This document shows positions 17,735 through 28,600 of a DNA stretch of 64,000 nt, in pieces. This stretch comes from Nocardia sp. CNY236 (GTDB taxonomy: Bacteria > Actinomycetota > Actinomycetes > Mycobacteriales > Mycobacteriaceae). The position numbers and the translations under genes were made by a program. The stretch spans positions 62,001 through 126,000 of the forward strand of contig NZ_AXVD01000014.1 of the NCBI RefSeq assembly GCF_000482385.1, read 5' to 3'. Each line of letters opens with the position of its first letter. The first letter of the stretch is position 1. The notes under the pieces were generated by a model. It saw only the letters and a program-made list of their open reading frames with translations. It was not told where the DNA came from and searched no databases.

Positions 17735-18472
17735 TTGAATGTCGAACCCCCGCTCCAGGCCGAGCTGCTTCGGCTCGCCGCCGTCGACGCCGAGCTGACT
17801 CGGATCGCGCACCGCCGCGGTGTGCTGCCCGAGCAGGAGGAGGTGACCCGACTGGAGGCCGAGCGCAATACCCACAAGGACGCCGCGGTGGCCGTGGAGA
17901 TCACCCTGGACGACCTCGATCGGGACATCCGTAAGTTGGAAGGTGAGGTCGAGGCGGTACGCAAGCGCGAGGACCGAGACAAGGCGATGCTCACTGCGGG
18001 AACGGTGAACGCCAAACAGCTTTCGGAAATCCAACACGAACTGGGCAGTCTGGAGCGCCGCCGCTCGGTGCTGGAAGACGAACTGCTCGAGGTGATGGAG
18101 CGGCGTGAGGCCTCGGCCGCCGACTACGACCATGCCGGGGCCAGACTGAGCACATCCGAGGAGGACATGGCCGCCGCGCAACGGCGGCGCGACGAAGCAC
18201 TGGCGGATCTGGACGTGGCGGCCACTCGCTGCGACGCCGATCGGGCCGGTGTGGTTGCGCAACTGCCCGCGGAGTTGCTCGCGATCTACGATCGGCAGCG
18301 GGCGCAACATGGTGTGGGCGCTGCGTTGCTGCAGGCTCGCCGCTGCGGTGCTTGTCGAATCGAACTCGACCGTGGTGAGATCGCGCGTATCGCCAAGACC
18401 GCCCCCGAGGTGATCACGCGTTGCCCGGAATGCGGTGCGATCCTGGTGCGGACCAGGGAATCGGGGCTGTGA
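17735..18472 (+). CDS. Zinc-ribbon coiled-coil protein (Rv2229c-like)
   Basis: This 245-aa protein has a long, charged antiparallel coiled coil (about 5-180) and a C-terminal C4 zinc ribbon formed by CGAC and CPEC. It matches the actinobacterial C4-type zinc-ribbon family. The TTG at 17735 lies about 10 nt after an AGGAG site, so it is preferred over the TTG at 17726, which is only one base away from that site. Its stop overlaps the GTG of the RNase H gene by four bases. The family's function is not established; coupling to RNase H suggests a nucleic-acid role (inference). Confidence 0.88.
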   Translation: MNVEPPLQAELLRLAAVDAELTRIAHRRGVLPEQEEVTRLEAERNTHKDAAVAVEITLDDLDRDIRKLEGEVEAVRKREDRDKAMLTAGTVNAKQLSEIQHELGSLERRRSVLEDELLEVMERREASAADYDHAGARLSTSEEDMAAAQRRRDEALADLDVAATRCDADRAGVVAQLPAELLAIYDRQRAQHGVGAALLQARRCGACRIELDRGEIARIAKTAPEVITRCPECGAILVRTRESGL

Positions 18473-19680
18473 CCGCATCTGGATCGGGTGCGACCACACA
18501 CAGTGCGCGCGGGGCAGCCCATCGCGAGGTGATCGTCGAAACCGACGGCGGCTCCCGCGGCAATCCTGGTCCCGCTGGATACGGTGCGGTGGTCTACTCC
18601 GCCGACCACGGCATGGTACTGGACGAACGGCGCGAATACCTCGGCGTCACCACCAACAACGTGGCCGAATACCACGGACTGATAGCCGGATTGACGGCGG
18701 CCGGGGAGCTGGGCGCCGAGTCCGTCCAGGTCCGTACGGACTCCAAACTGGTGGTCGAGCAAATGTCCGGTCGGTGGAAGGTCAAGCATGCGGCACTGAT
18801 TCCGCTCGCCGACCGCGCACGCGAGGTGGCCGCGGGATTCGCGCGGGTGAGTTATGACTGGATTCCGCGCGCGCGCAACACCCATGCCGACCGGCTGGCG
18901 AACGAGGCGATGGACGACGCCGCTTCGGTGGCCGAAACGACCGACGACACCTCCACGGACCTCGCCGACGGTGAGCGTGCTCGGTCACGACGAACGGACG
19001 ACGGTCCGGAGGCGGGAGCCGGTCGGGCACCGTCGATGTGGCACGGCGGCGGTTGGACCGCAACCACCGGTCGTCCTACGCGACTGCTGTTGCTTCGCCA
19101 CGGTCAAACCGAGCTGTCGGTGCAACGGCGGTATTCCGGGCGTGGCAATCCGCCGCTCACCGAACAGGGTCGGCACCAGGCCTCCCGCGCCGCCGAGAGG
19201 CTGTCCCTCGAGGCCGGAGTTGCCGCGGTCGTCAGTTCTCCGCTCGCACGCGCACGGGAAACCGCGCAGGTGGTGGCTTCCGCCTTGGAGACATCGGTCG
19301 AGGTTCACAACGGGCTGATCGAAACCGATTTCGGCGCATGGGAGGGCCTCACCTTCGCCGAAACCGCACGGCGAGATCCCGAGTTGCACACGCGGTGGCT
19401 CGGCGACCCGGCGACCGCGGCGCCCGGAGGGGAGAGTTTCGACCAGGTACGCGAGCGGGTGGACGCGGCTCGTCGCGACCTGGTCGACCGGTATCCCGGC
19501 ACAACCGTGGTGGTGATCAGCCATGTGACTCCGATCAAGACGCTGCTGCAACTGGCGCTCGACGTCGGACCCTCGCTGTTGTATCGGCTGCATCTGGATC
19601 TGGCCTCGTTGTCCCTTGCCGAGTTCTATCCGGATGGTGGCTCATCGGTGCGGCTGGTGAACGACACGTCATATCTGTGA
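18469..19680 (+). CDS. Bifunctional RNase HI / acid phosphatase
   Basis: This 403-aa protein has an N-terminal RNase HI domain (about 15-155) with the four acidic catalytic residues visible in VETDGGSRGNPGP, TTNNVAEYHGL, VRTDSKLVVEQ and THADRLANEA, and a C-terminal histidine phosphatase domain (about 200-403) with LLLLRHGQTELS and VVISHVTPIK. The linker is acidic and low in complexity. The M. tuberculosis counterpart Rv2228c degrades RNA of RNA-DNA hybrids and has alpha-ribazole phosphatase-like activity, which links it to the cobalamin genes nearby. The GTG at 18469 overlaps the previous stop (GTGA). Confidence 0.93.
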   Translation: MTASGSGATTHSARGAAHREVIVETDGGSRGNPGPAGYGAVVYSADHGMVLDERREYLGVTTNNVAEYHGLIAGLTAAGELGAESVQVRTDSKLVVEQMSGRWKVKHAALIPLADRAREVAAGFARVSYDWIPRARNTHADRLANEAMDDAASVAETTDDTSTDLADGERARSRRTDDGPEAGAGRAPSMWHGGGWTATTGRPTRLLLLRHGQTELSVQRRYSGRGNPPLTEQGRHQASRAAERLSLEAGVAAVVSSPLARARETAQVVASALETSVEVHNGLIETDFGAWEGLTFAETARRDPELHTRWLGDPATAAPGGESFDQVRERVDAARRDLVDRYPGTTVVVISHVTPIKTLLQLALDVGPSLLYRLHLDLASLSLAEFYPDGGSSVRLVNDTSYL

Positions 19681-19985
19681 GAACTTTTCGAATCCGGGAA
19701 CGGCAGGGTTACTGCAGTGCAGTGAAACCGAATTGGGTCCTTCCGCAAACATTGTGTATTCATCACCCGCACCGAGCAGCAGACTTAGCGCCTACTGCGT
19801 GGTAGCGGTAGGCTTTGGGACGGTCAGGCACAGGTGTCCCACCCTGTCTGTCTGACCGGGGTCGATATCGCCTTCGGTCGGGGCTGTGTAGGGGGGACGA
19901 GAAGCTGCGGGCAGTGTTGCTCGTGGCGCCTCGTCACGGCGAGAGCGCCTGTGCCATAGCGTGTTTTGACGAGAGTGCAGGTTCG
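19681..19985. other. Intergenic region before the monooxygenase fusion, with an imperfect hairpin
   Basis: This marks the edge of the conserved block and the start of the inserted natural-product region. An imperfect hairpin lies at 19822-19857: GGTCAG pairs with CTGACC and, inside it, ACAGG with CCTGT. It may terminate the RNase H transcript or lie in the leader of the next gene. The frame of the next gene is open from 19815, but that extension does not resemble a flavoprotein N-terminus. Confidence 0.4.
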
Positions 19986-22457
19986 ATGAGCAGTCCGGGC
20001 AAGGTTGTTGTCCTCGGAGCGGGGATCGGGGGGCTGACCGCCACGGCAGCGCTCCGGCAAGCAGGTTTCGAGGTCGAATTATACGAGGCGGGGCCCGAGC
20101 TTCGCGCCAAAGGTTCCGGTCTTTCGGTGCAGGCCAACGGAATCAATGCGCTACGTACGCTCGATTTGGGACTGGACGAGCAATTACTCGAACGCGGCGG
20201 CCGGATAGAATCCTTCCGTTTCTGTCGTTCCGACGGCAGCCCCATTCGGTCGCTGCCGGTACATCGAATCGACGCCCAGGTCGGAGGTCCCTCGGTCGCG
20301 CTGCACCGTGCCGATCTGCACGATGTACTGGTCGGCGCAACCGGTGATGCGCCGACTTTTGTTGCCGCGCAGGCCACCCGGTTCATCGACGACGGTGACC
20401 ACGTGCGCGTCGAATTCGCCGATGGCCGGGTTGCCGAAGGTGATCTGCTCGTCGGCGCCGACGGCATCCACTCCATGGTTCGTGCCCAGTTACATGGCCG
20501 TGCGGCGCCCCGTCCGGGCAATTTCCTGTGCTGGCTGGCCTGTATCCCGTTCGAACATCCCTGGGTCGCGCGCGGATCGTCCGCACATTTCTGGGGCGCC
20601 GGAATGCGTTTCGGCATCCACGACATCGGGCACGGTCGAGTGTACTGGTGGGGTACCAGGTCGATGTCCATCGACGATGCCCTGAACTGGCAGGGCGGCA
20701 AGGACGAGTTGCTGCGCCTGTACGCCGACTGGGCGCCGGAAGTGCGTGCATGTATCGAGCAAACTCCGGACTCGGCTATACTCGCCGTACCGGCCCAGGA
20801 TCGCCCGCCGTTGACCCAGTGGGGTCGTGGTCGGGTGACGTTGCTCGGCGATGCCGCGCACGCGATGCTGCCGAGTCGCGGTCAGGGTGCCTGCGCCGCT
20901 ATCGAGGACGGGGTGGTACTCGCGCGTATGCTGCTGGCTGCGAACGATCCCGTTGCGGGTCTTCGCCGCTACGAACAGGTACGTATGGGCCGCACCGCGG
21001 CGTTCGTCAACGATTCCGCTCAGGTCGCCAAGGTCGAGCAGGTGGCCCAACCACGCCTGGTGCAGGCACGCAACAGCTACTTTCGGCATGCGCCCACCGG
21101 CATCATGATGCGCGAGCTCACCAAGCCGATGGTGTTTCCGCCGTTGGACGGCCCGACCACGCGGCTGCCGCGACCGCTGTCTCCGCTCGAACGCTGGCAC
21201 TGGATTGCCGATCAGTTGGCGCCGCTGCACATCCTGTCGCGCGTGCGGATCACCGGACCGGTCGACACCGAGCAGATCCGCCACGGACTCGACGCCGTCC
21301 AGCAACGACATCCGCTGCTGCGGGTCGCGGTCGCTGCCGAACCCGACGGCACCACACCGCGATTCGTGCCGGTAGAGGCACCCATTCCCTTGCGAGTGAT
21401 CGAATCCGAAGACAGCACAACATGGCTGACCGAAGTCGACGAGGTCGAGTTGCACGAGCCGTTCGACTGGCGTGCCGGTCCTTTGGCACGAGCGGTGCTG
21501 ATCAGCGACACCGACGGCAGCACCGAGCTCGTCATCACGCTGCATTTCGCCATCGCCGATGGCCGCAGTGCATTGTCGGTCGCCGAGCAAGTGCTTCGCG
21601 CGGCAGCCGGTGAAGCCGACGACCGACCTGTCGCTCCCGTGCGGCCGGGTCCGGAAGAGATGTTCCCGCAGCGCTTTCACGGCGCAATGGGTGCCCTGCG
21701 CACGGCAGGCGCTGTGCTCCGCGAACAGAAGTCGCTGCTACGCACGCCGCGCAGGCTGGAACCGACCGTGTCGGCGCCGCCGAGCGAGCGGCGTAGTCGC
21801 GTCGTGCATCGTCGCCTGGAGGCCGACCAGCTCGAGGCGCTCACTGCCGGCTGCGCGCGCCGCGGCGTCGGTCTGCAATCGGCGTTGTCCGCGGCGTTGG
21901 TCATGGCGGCGGCCAAGGATGCCGGGAGCGAGAAGCCGACCCGCTATACCGTCGGTAGTTCGGTCGACTTCCGAGACCACCTCGAGGGTGCGGCCGCCGA
22001 CGGTGAGGTCGGTGGCTATCAGAGCATGATCGCCACCCCCGCCACATGCGCGCGGTGGTCCTCGCTGTGGGACATCGCGGCCGAGATCGACCGCGAATAC
22101 ACCACGCGGGTGGATCGGCGCGATCATTTCCACACGTTGAACCTGTTGAAAGCGGCCGCGCCGAAGTCGGTGGCTGCCAGTGGGTCGATGGTGCAATTCA
22201 TGGACACTCGAGGCGCCGGACATCTCGCCATGACCTACCTGGGTCACTACCCGTTCCCGGAGAAGATCGGTTCCTGGCAGCTGGAAGGCGCGCAGTTCGT
22301 CTCCGGAATGTCGGTGAGCGGACATGTCATGGCTACGGCGAACGCTGCCCCCAATGCGTTGTTCCTCAACATCGGTTACGTCGAGCCCGCCGTGTCGCGC
22401 GATCGTGCCGAACGGCTCGCAGACGAAAGTGTGCGGGCGTTGCTGTCGGTCTGCTGA
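19986..22457 (+). CDS. FAD monooxygenase fused to a PapA5/condensation-like acyltransferase domain
   Basis: This 823-aa protein joins two enzymes in one uninterrupted frame. Residues 1 to about 390 are a PHBH-type flavin monooxygenase: GAGIGG (11-16) for FAD, DLLVGADGIHSMVR, and LLGDAAHAMLPSRGQGA near 286. From about 405 to the end it matches the PapA5/condensation acyltransferase family, opening with RPLSPLERWHWIADQ. The catalytic HHxxxDG motif reads His520-Phe521-Ala-Ile-Ala-Asp525-Gly: the second His, the catalytic base in PapA5, is Phe. The ATG at 19986 starts right at the flavoprotein fold. It lies 165 nt ahead of the NRPS gene, so it probably oxidises, binds or hands over an intermediate of that pathway. 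Substrate is unknown. Confidence 0.85.
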   Translation: MSSPGKVVVLGAGIGGLTATAALRQAGFEVELYEAGPELRAKGSGLSVQANGINALRTLDLGLDEQLLERGGRIESFRFCRSDGSPIRSLPVHRIDAQVGGPSVALHRADLHDVLVGATGDAPTFVAAQATRFIDDGDHVRVEFADGRVAEGDLLVGADGIHSMVRAQLHGRAAPRPGNFLCWLACIPFEHPWVARGSSAHFWGAGMRFGIHDIGHGRVYWWGTRSMSIDDALNWQGGKDELLRLYADWAPEVRACIEQTPDSAILAVPAQDRPPLTQWGRGRVTLLGDAAHAMLPSRGQGACAAIEDGVVLARMLLAANDPVAGLRRYEQVRMGRTAAFVNDSAQVAKVEQVAQPRLVQARNSYFRHAPTGIMMRELTKPMVFPPLDGPTTRLPRPLSPLERWHWIADQLAPLHILSRVRITGPVDTEQIRHGLDAVQQRHPLLRVAVAAEPDGTTPRFVPVEAPIPLRVIESEDSTTWLTEVDEVELHEPFDWRAGPLARAVLISDTDGSTELVITLHFAIADGRSALSVAEQVLRAAAGEADDRPVAPVRPGPEEMFPQRFHGAMGALRTAGAVLREQKSLLRTPRRLEPTVSAPPSERRSRVVHRRLEADQLEALTAGCARRGVGLQSALSAALVMAAAKDAGSEKPTRYTVGSSVDFRDHLEGAAADGEVGGYQSMIATPATCARWSSLWDIAAEIDREYTTRVDRRDHFHTLNLLKAAAPKSVAASGSMVQFMDTRGAGHLAMTYLGHYPFPEKIGSWQLEGAQFVSGMSVSGHVMATANAAPNALFLNIGYVEPAVSRDRAERLADESVRALLSVC

Positions 22458-22482
22458 TCGTCGGCGAGCGTTATTCAACAAC

Positions 22483-22519
22483 CGAGTCGCGCCATTGTGA
22501 CCTTCGATCGCGCGACTCG
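22483..22519 (+). terminator. 10-bp stem-loop between the fusion gene and the NRPS gene
   Basis: CGAGTCGCGC (22483-22492) and GCGCGACTCG (22510-22519) are perfect complements around a 17-nt loop. It starts 26 nt after the fusion gene's stop. It could be a terminator without a T-run or an attenuator; the wide spacing would also allow an operator. Confidence 0.5.
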
Positions 22520-22591
22520 TGAACCCGACAACTGCGGTATCTGCTGTGCGTTTCGACGATCAGGGTGGGCTTGGTTGGAGCGTACCGGCCG

Positions 22592-22612
22592 CTATCGCGG
22601 CTGTCGCGATAG
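22592..22612 (+). promoter_or_regulatory. Perfect inverted repeat overlapping the NRPS ribosome-binding site
   Basis: CTATCGCG (22592-22599) and CGCGATAG (22605-22612) flank five bases. The right arm covers the first two bases of the AGGAG site (22611-22615) that serves the GTG at 22623. It may act as a protein-binding operator or as an RNA hairpin that limits translation. Confidence 0.55.
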
Positions 22613-22622
22613 GAGTGACTCT

Positions 22623-25600
22623 GTGACATCCGAACCGAGTTCCGTCCCCGACAGACCCGCCGAGGCATGGCCGGTCAGCGCATATCAGCGAGATCTGTTG
22701 TCGGTGGCGTTCCGCTACGCCCCGTCACCCGTGACCAGGCATGCCTGTTGCGCGTACATTGCCGACCCCTTCGACCTGTCCCGGGTGCAAGCCGTGGTCC
22801 GCCGAGTGCTGCTCGGCGACGATGCGCTGCGCCTTCGGTTCGAGTTTTCCGGTGGGCGTTTCTGGCAGTGGGTATCCGACGAACTGCCCGATGTCGAATT
22901 GGTCGACTTCAGCGGGGCCGCGGACCCTGCTGCAGCGCGCCGAGACTGGGTGAACCACGCCAACATGGCACCGTCGCCGCCGCAGCAGCCGTGCCGAGTC
23001 GCGGCGCTGGTCGACAATCCGGACACCTTCCATCTCTACGTGTCGATGCCACACGCGATGGTCGACGCCTGGGGTATGAACGTGCTCTGGGCCTCCCTGA
23101 TACACAACTATTGCAATCCGGATCTTTCGCTGGAACTGCTCGCAGAGCCGGAACCGGCGACCGAGCATACCGACCGCAGCGTTGTCACCTACCGGTCGAT
23201 CGCTGCCGAGCACGAGGAATACTTGTCCTCCGCGCAGTGGGTGGCCGACCGTGACGCAATGGTCCAACGGTTCGACGGCGTGGTTCCGGCGTTGTTCTCC
23301 GGCCGGGCGGCCACCCCGAATGTCGATCGGGGCCACCGCCGCATTCTGGTGGAATCGGCCTTCCTCGATCGAATCCGAGCAACCGGCTTCTCCGTCTTCG
23401 CCTTCACCGTCTCCGGGCTGGCGGCCTATCTGACCGCGATCCATCGCTGTGACGAGGTGGTGATCGGAGTCCCGATGCTCAATCGGCGTACCGAGGCGAC
23501 ATTCCGTACCGCCGGACATCGAACCAATGTGCTGCCGTTGCGCATTCGTGTCGACAAGACGCAGCCCTTGTCGCACGTAGCGTCCGCAGTGGCTGCGCAG
23601 ATCCGGGAACTCAAGCGCTATGAGAGCTTTCCGTATGGTGATCTGGCGCGGGCGCTCAGCTCCGATCCGACCGCGCCTCCATTGTTCGACGTGTCGTACT
23701 CCTATATCAAGATGCCTTCCGCAGATCACGTCGAGAAGCTGCTGGACACCATCGAAGTCGTCAATCCGGGCACTGTGCTGCAAGCAGTGAACATCTTGGC
23801 CATCGAACACGCACGCGATGGATTGTTGAACCTGCACATCTATTACGACAAAGACGTTTTCGACGAGAATCTCCCGTTCGATTCGTTCGCACACGGTGTC
23901 GGCTCGCTATTGACCGCTGCGCTGGATCGTCCGGGCGCCGCGATCGGAACTTTGCCGCTGGCCTCCAGGCGGGAGTTGGCCACCATTGCCGATTTCGAAG
24001 CCGGGCCGCGGGCAGCCTTTCCGTACACGACGATCGATCGCTTGTTCGCCGAGGTGGTTGCCGAACATCCCGACCGGGTCGCGATCCACTCGGCCGAAGG
24101 CGGCGCAGCGCCACCGATGCGCTTTGCCGAACTGTCGGACTTGGCAGACGGTTTTGCCGCTCGCCTGCGTAGTCTGGGCGTGACCGGCAACGCCTGTGTT
24201 CCGGTGGTCCTGTCCCGTTCGCCGGACATGCTCGTCGCGATCTTCGGCACGCTGCGTGCGGGGTGCGCCTACGTTCCCCTGGACCCGGACTTTCCGTCCG
24301 CACGCATCGAAACCGTGCTCGCCGATTGCGGGGCGCGAGTGGTGGCCGCTGGACCGAAGCATCGAGCAGTATTCGACGAGCTCGGCGTCACCCGGGTGGA
24401 TGTCGCAGACATCGTGCCCAGGCGCGGGATGGAAATCGTCTCGCATCCGGCCGATCTGAGCTACCTCATCTACACGTCGGGCTCCACCGGTGTGCCCAAG
24501 GGGGTGATGATCGAACATCGTTCGGTCGTGAACCGGTTGACCTGGATGCAACGCCGCTACCCACTACGGTCCGACGACGTGATCTTGCAGAAGACTCCCG
24601 CCACCTTCGACGTATCGGTATGGGAGTTGTTCTGGTGGGCGATCACCGGCGCCGGTGTGGCGTTGCTGGAGCCGGGCGGGGAGCGCGATCCGCGCCGCAT
24701 CGTCGAAGCGATCGACACACACGCGGTGACCGTGCTGCACTTCGTGCCTTCGATGCTGGCCGCGTTCGTCGACGAGTTGGTCGCCGACACGACGGTCATA
24801 GCGCGAATCAGCACGCTGCGGAGGGTGTTCTGCAGCGGTGAGGCACTACCGCCGGCATTGGTGCGTCGGTTCCAGGCGGTGTTCGCCGACGCCGCGGCGA
24901 CCGCGCCGGAGTTGGTGAATCTCTACGGACCGACCGAGGCCACCGTCGATGTCTCCTATTTCGACTGTCCGCAGGACGAGCCACTCGAGGTCGTACCGAT
25001 CGGCCGTCCGATCGACAATATCGATCTTCTGGTGCTCGACGATGCGGGTCGGCGGGTGCCGATCGGGGTGCCGGGAGAGTTGAACATCGCTGGTGTCGGC
25101 GTGGCCCGGGGATACCGCGGTCGCCCCGAGCTCACGGCGGCTGCTTTCGTGGACGATCGCGCGGTGATCGGACGTCGTCGGTATCGCACCGGAGATCTGG
25201 CACGGTGGTTGCCCGATGGCAACCTCGAGTACCTCGGTCGTTTCGATGATCAGGTGAAGATTCGCGGAAACCGGGTCACCCTGGGCGAAGTGAACAATGC
25301 GCTCCTCGGTTGCCCAGGCGTGCGAGCGTCCGCGGTGGTGGACGAAGCATCCGAGGTGCACGGCGTTCAACTGGTCGGCTATTTCGTTGGCTCCACAGTG
25401 ACCGCCGAACAGATCGCGCAGCGTCTCGCGGCCGAGCTCCCCCGCTATATGGTGCCTTCCCGGCTCGTCGAGGTAGACCGAATCCCGCTGACCCGCAATG
25501 GAAAACTGGACCGAACTGCGCTCGCCGAACAGGTCGGTTCCATCCCTGGTGGTGAGCGCCGTGCAGGTGGCGAGCCGCGTACTGCCATCGAGGCTCAGCT

Positions 25601-28600
25601 CGTCCAGGTATGGCGCACAGTGCTCGGTGTCGACTCGATCGGGGTGCACGACAACTTCTTCACCCATGGCGGTGATTCCATCCTGGCGCTTTCCGTACGT
25701 ACCGCTGCCGAGCGCGTCGGGCTGTCCTTCGAGGTGGACGCCTTTTACCAGGCGCCGACCATTGCCGCGTTGGCGGGTATCGTGCGAGACAGCAGCGGCG
25801 GTGATCGCGTGCAGATCACGGCGCCATTGCAGACGGTGCCGCTGGTCGATCGCGCTGCGCTGCACCGCGTCGAGGATGCATTCCCGGCGACTGCTCTGCA
25901 GTTGGGCATGCTGTATCACAGCATCGAACGCGCCGACTCGACCACCTACAAGGATGCGTTTCGATATCGCTTGGAAATGCCATGGGACAGTGAGCATTTT
26001 CGTGCGGCCGTCGCAAATGCGGTGGCGCGCCAGCCGGCGCTGCGGTCGTCGTTCGAGCTGAGCAAATATTCCATTCCGCTCCAGATCGTGCAGGTGGACC
26101 CGTCCTATGACGTGGATATCGTCGACCTCGGCGATACCACGCTCGCTGTCGGCGAGCGCCTGATCGAGGACTACCTTCGGGAACGGACGCACGCCCGCTA
26201 CGACATCTCGGTCGCTCCGCTGTTCGCGATGCGGGTGTTCGTTCGTCCCGGTTCCTCGAGGTCCGCGACGACAGTGGATCTGGTGTTCAGCTTCCATCAC
26301 GCCGTGCTGGACGGGTGGAGTGTCGCTACCTCGGTTCTGGAATTGTTGCTGGACTATCTGAGTCGCATCGGCTCGACCGACCAGACCCCGACCACCGTGC
26401 ATTCGGCTGCCGTGTTGGCCGAATACGCCCAGGCAGAGCAGGACAGCGCGCACGACATCGCGGCCCGTGACCACTGGCGGACCGAGCTCGCCGGGGCCGA
26501 AGCCACCGCCCTCGCCGCGCTCGGGGCGCATTCTTCGGATACGGCGCGGGCACGGCACGCACGTGTACTGGTTCCCACCAGCTTGGCGCAGCAGGTGGCG
26601 GCGTTTGCCGCCCACCACCGGGTTCCGGAGAAGACAGTCTATTTGGCCGCCCATTGTCTCGCTCTGCGGACACTCACCGGCAGGACGGACGTCACCACCG
26701 GTGTGGTCACTCACGGCCGCCCCGACCGGGCAGGCGCCGAGCGAGTGGCGGGGCTGTTCCTCAATACTCTGCCGATCCGACTGGACGGCGACGCGACCAC
26801 GTGGCTCGCGGCAGTGGAGCAGATCGCTCGGCGCGAACGCGCAGCCTACCCCTACCGGCGCTACCCGCTACGGGCGATTCTCGCCGACGGCGGACCGGTG
26901 ATCGAGACCGCGTTCAACTTCGTCAACTACCACCTGTTCGCGCCCATGCTCGGGTTGGACGAGGTGCGGCTGCTGGATTTCGACGCTCGGGAGGAGACCA
27001 ACTTCCAGTTGCTGGTGACCGCGGCGACCGACCCCAGAGACGGTCGAATGTGGTTGCGGGTCAACGGTGATCGCACACTGACCGACGAACAGTGCGAGGC
27101 GGTGGCACTCACCGAGCTGTCGATGTTGGCCGGTATTGTCGCCGAGCCCGACATGCCGATCGATCGAGGGGTCGGGCTGCTGGCCGCCGACGATGTCAGC
27201 ATGCGGGTGGCCAAAGCTGCGGCACTGTACCCCGACCGCGTTGCGGTGGCCGGAGACGATGAATCCATCACCTACGACGCACTGCTCGAGCGTTCGGACC
27301 ATGTGGCGCGACGACTGATCGAGTCGGGCGTGTCACCTGGTGATCGGGTCGGCATCCTGCTGCGTCGCCGACCCGATTCGGTGGTGCTCGTCCTCGCGCT
27401 GGCCAGGATCGGCGCCGCATGTGTGCCGATGGATGTCAGCTATCCGCGCGCTCGGCTGAAGCTGATGATCGCTCGAGCGCGCCCTCGCCGGGTGATCGCC
27501 GACGACGCCTATCGAGACCTGGTTGCCGACGGGGTCGTCGTGCTGGACTCCACCGCTGTGCTGGGCGACGCATCGGCCGCCGCGGATGTCGTGTTGCCCG
27601 CTCGCGTCGATCCCGACGCGGTGGCCTACGTGCTGTTCACGTCGGGGTCGACCGGTGAACCCAAGGGCGTCGCGATGCCGTATCGCGGCCTGTCCGCAGT
27701 GGTGGACTGGCAGAACCGCTCGCGCACCGGCACCGACCTGCGCAGCACGTTGCAGCTGGCGCCGTTGAGTTTCGATGTGTCGTTCCAGGAAATCTTCACC
27801 ACCCTTGCTGCTGGGTCCACGCTGCGGATCTGTGGGGCGGACTTGCGCTCGGATGTCGAGCAGCTGTTGAGCACGGTGGTGGAGGAGGGTATCGAGCGAC
27901 TGTTCCTGCCGTACGTGGCGTTGCAGGCGTTTGCCGAGGCCGCTGTGGCACGACAGACATTCCCGACCGGACTGAAGGTGCTGATCTCCTCCGGTGAGCA
28001 GCTGCGCATCACCGACGAGATTCGTGCGCTGTGTCGTGCGGTGCCGGGTCTGGTGTTGGAGAACCAGTACGGCCCCACCGAATCCCATGTGGCCACCAAG
28101 TTCACTCTCGACGGTCGCGTCGAGGAGTTCCCTCCGCTGCCACCTATCGGTCGCGCCGTGGACGGTCATTCGGTGGAGTTGCTCGATACCGCACTGCGAC
28201 CAGTGCCCGATGGGGCGATCGGCGAGATCTATCTCGGCGGCCGGAATCTGGCGCGTGGCTACGAGGGCAGACCTGCGTTCACAGCTGCGCGATTCGTGGC
28301 CGCCCACGCGGGCGCAATCCGCTATCGCACCGGTGACCTGGGGGTCCGCCTCGCCTCTGGGGACATCGTGTGCCTCGGGCGCAGCGACAGTCAGGTCAAG
28401 ATCCGCGGCTTCCGGGTGGAACCTGCCGAAGTCGAACTGTGCATCCTCGGTTCGACGGAGAAGTTCCCGGGTATCACCGACGTGGCCGTGGTGGCGCGCG
28501 ACTTCGGCGGCATCGATGGGTCGTTGACCGCGTTCTTGGTCGGCGCGGCCGACCGTACCGACCTGGCGGCGCTTCGGCACGAACTGCGGGCGCAACTGCC

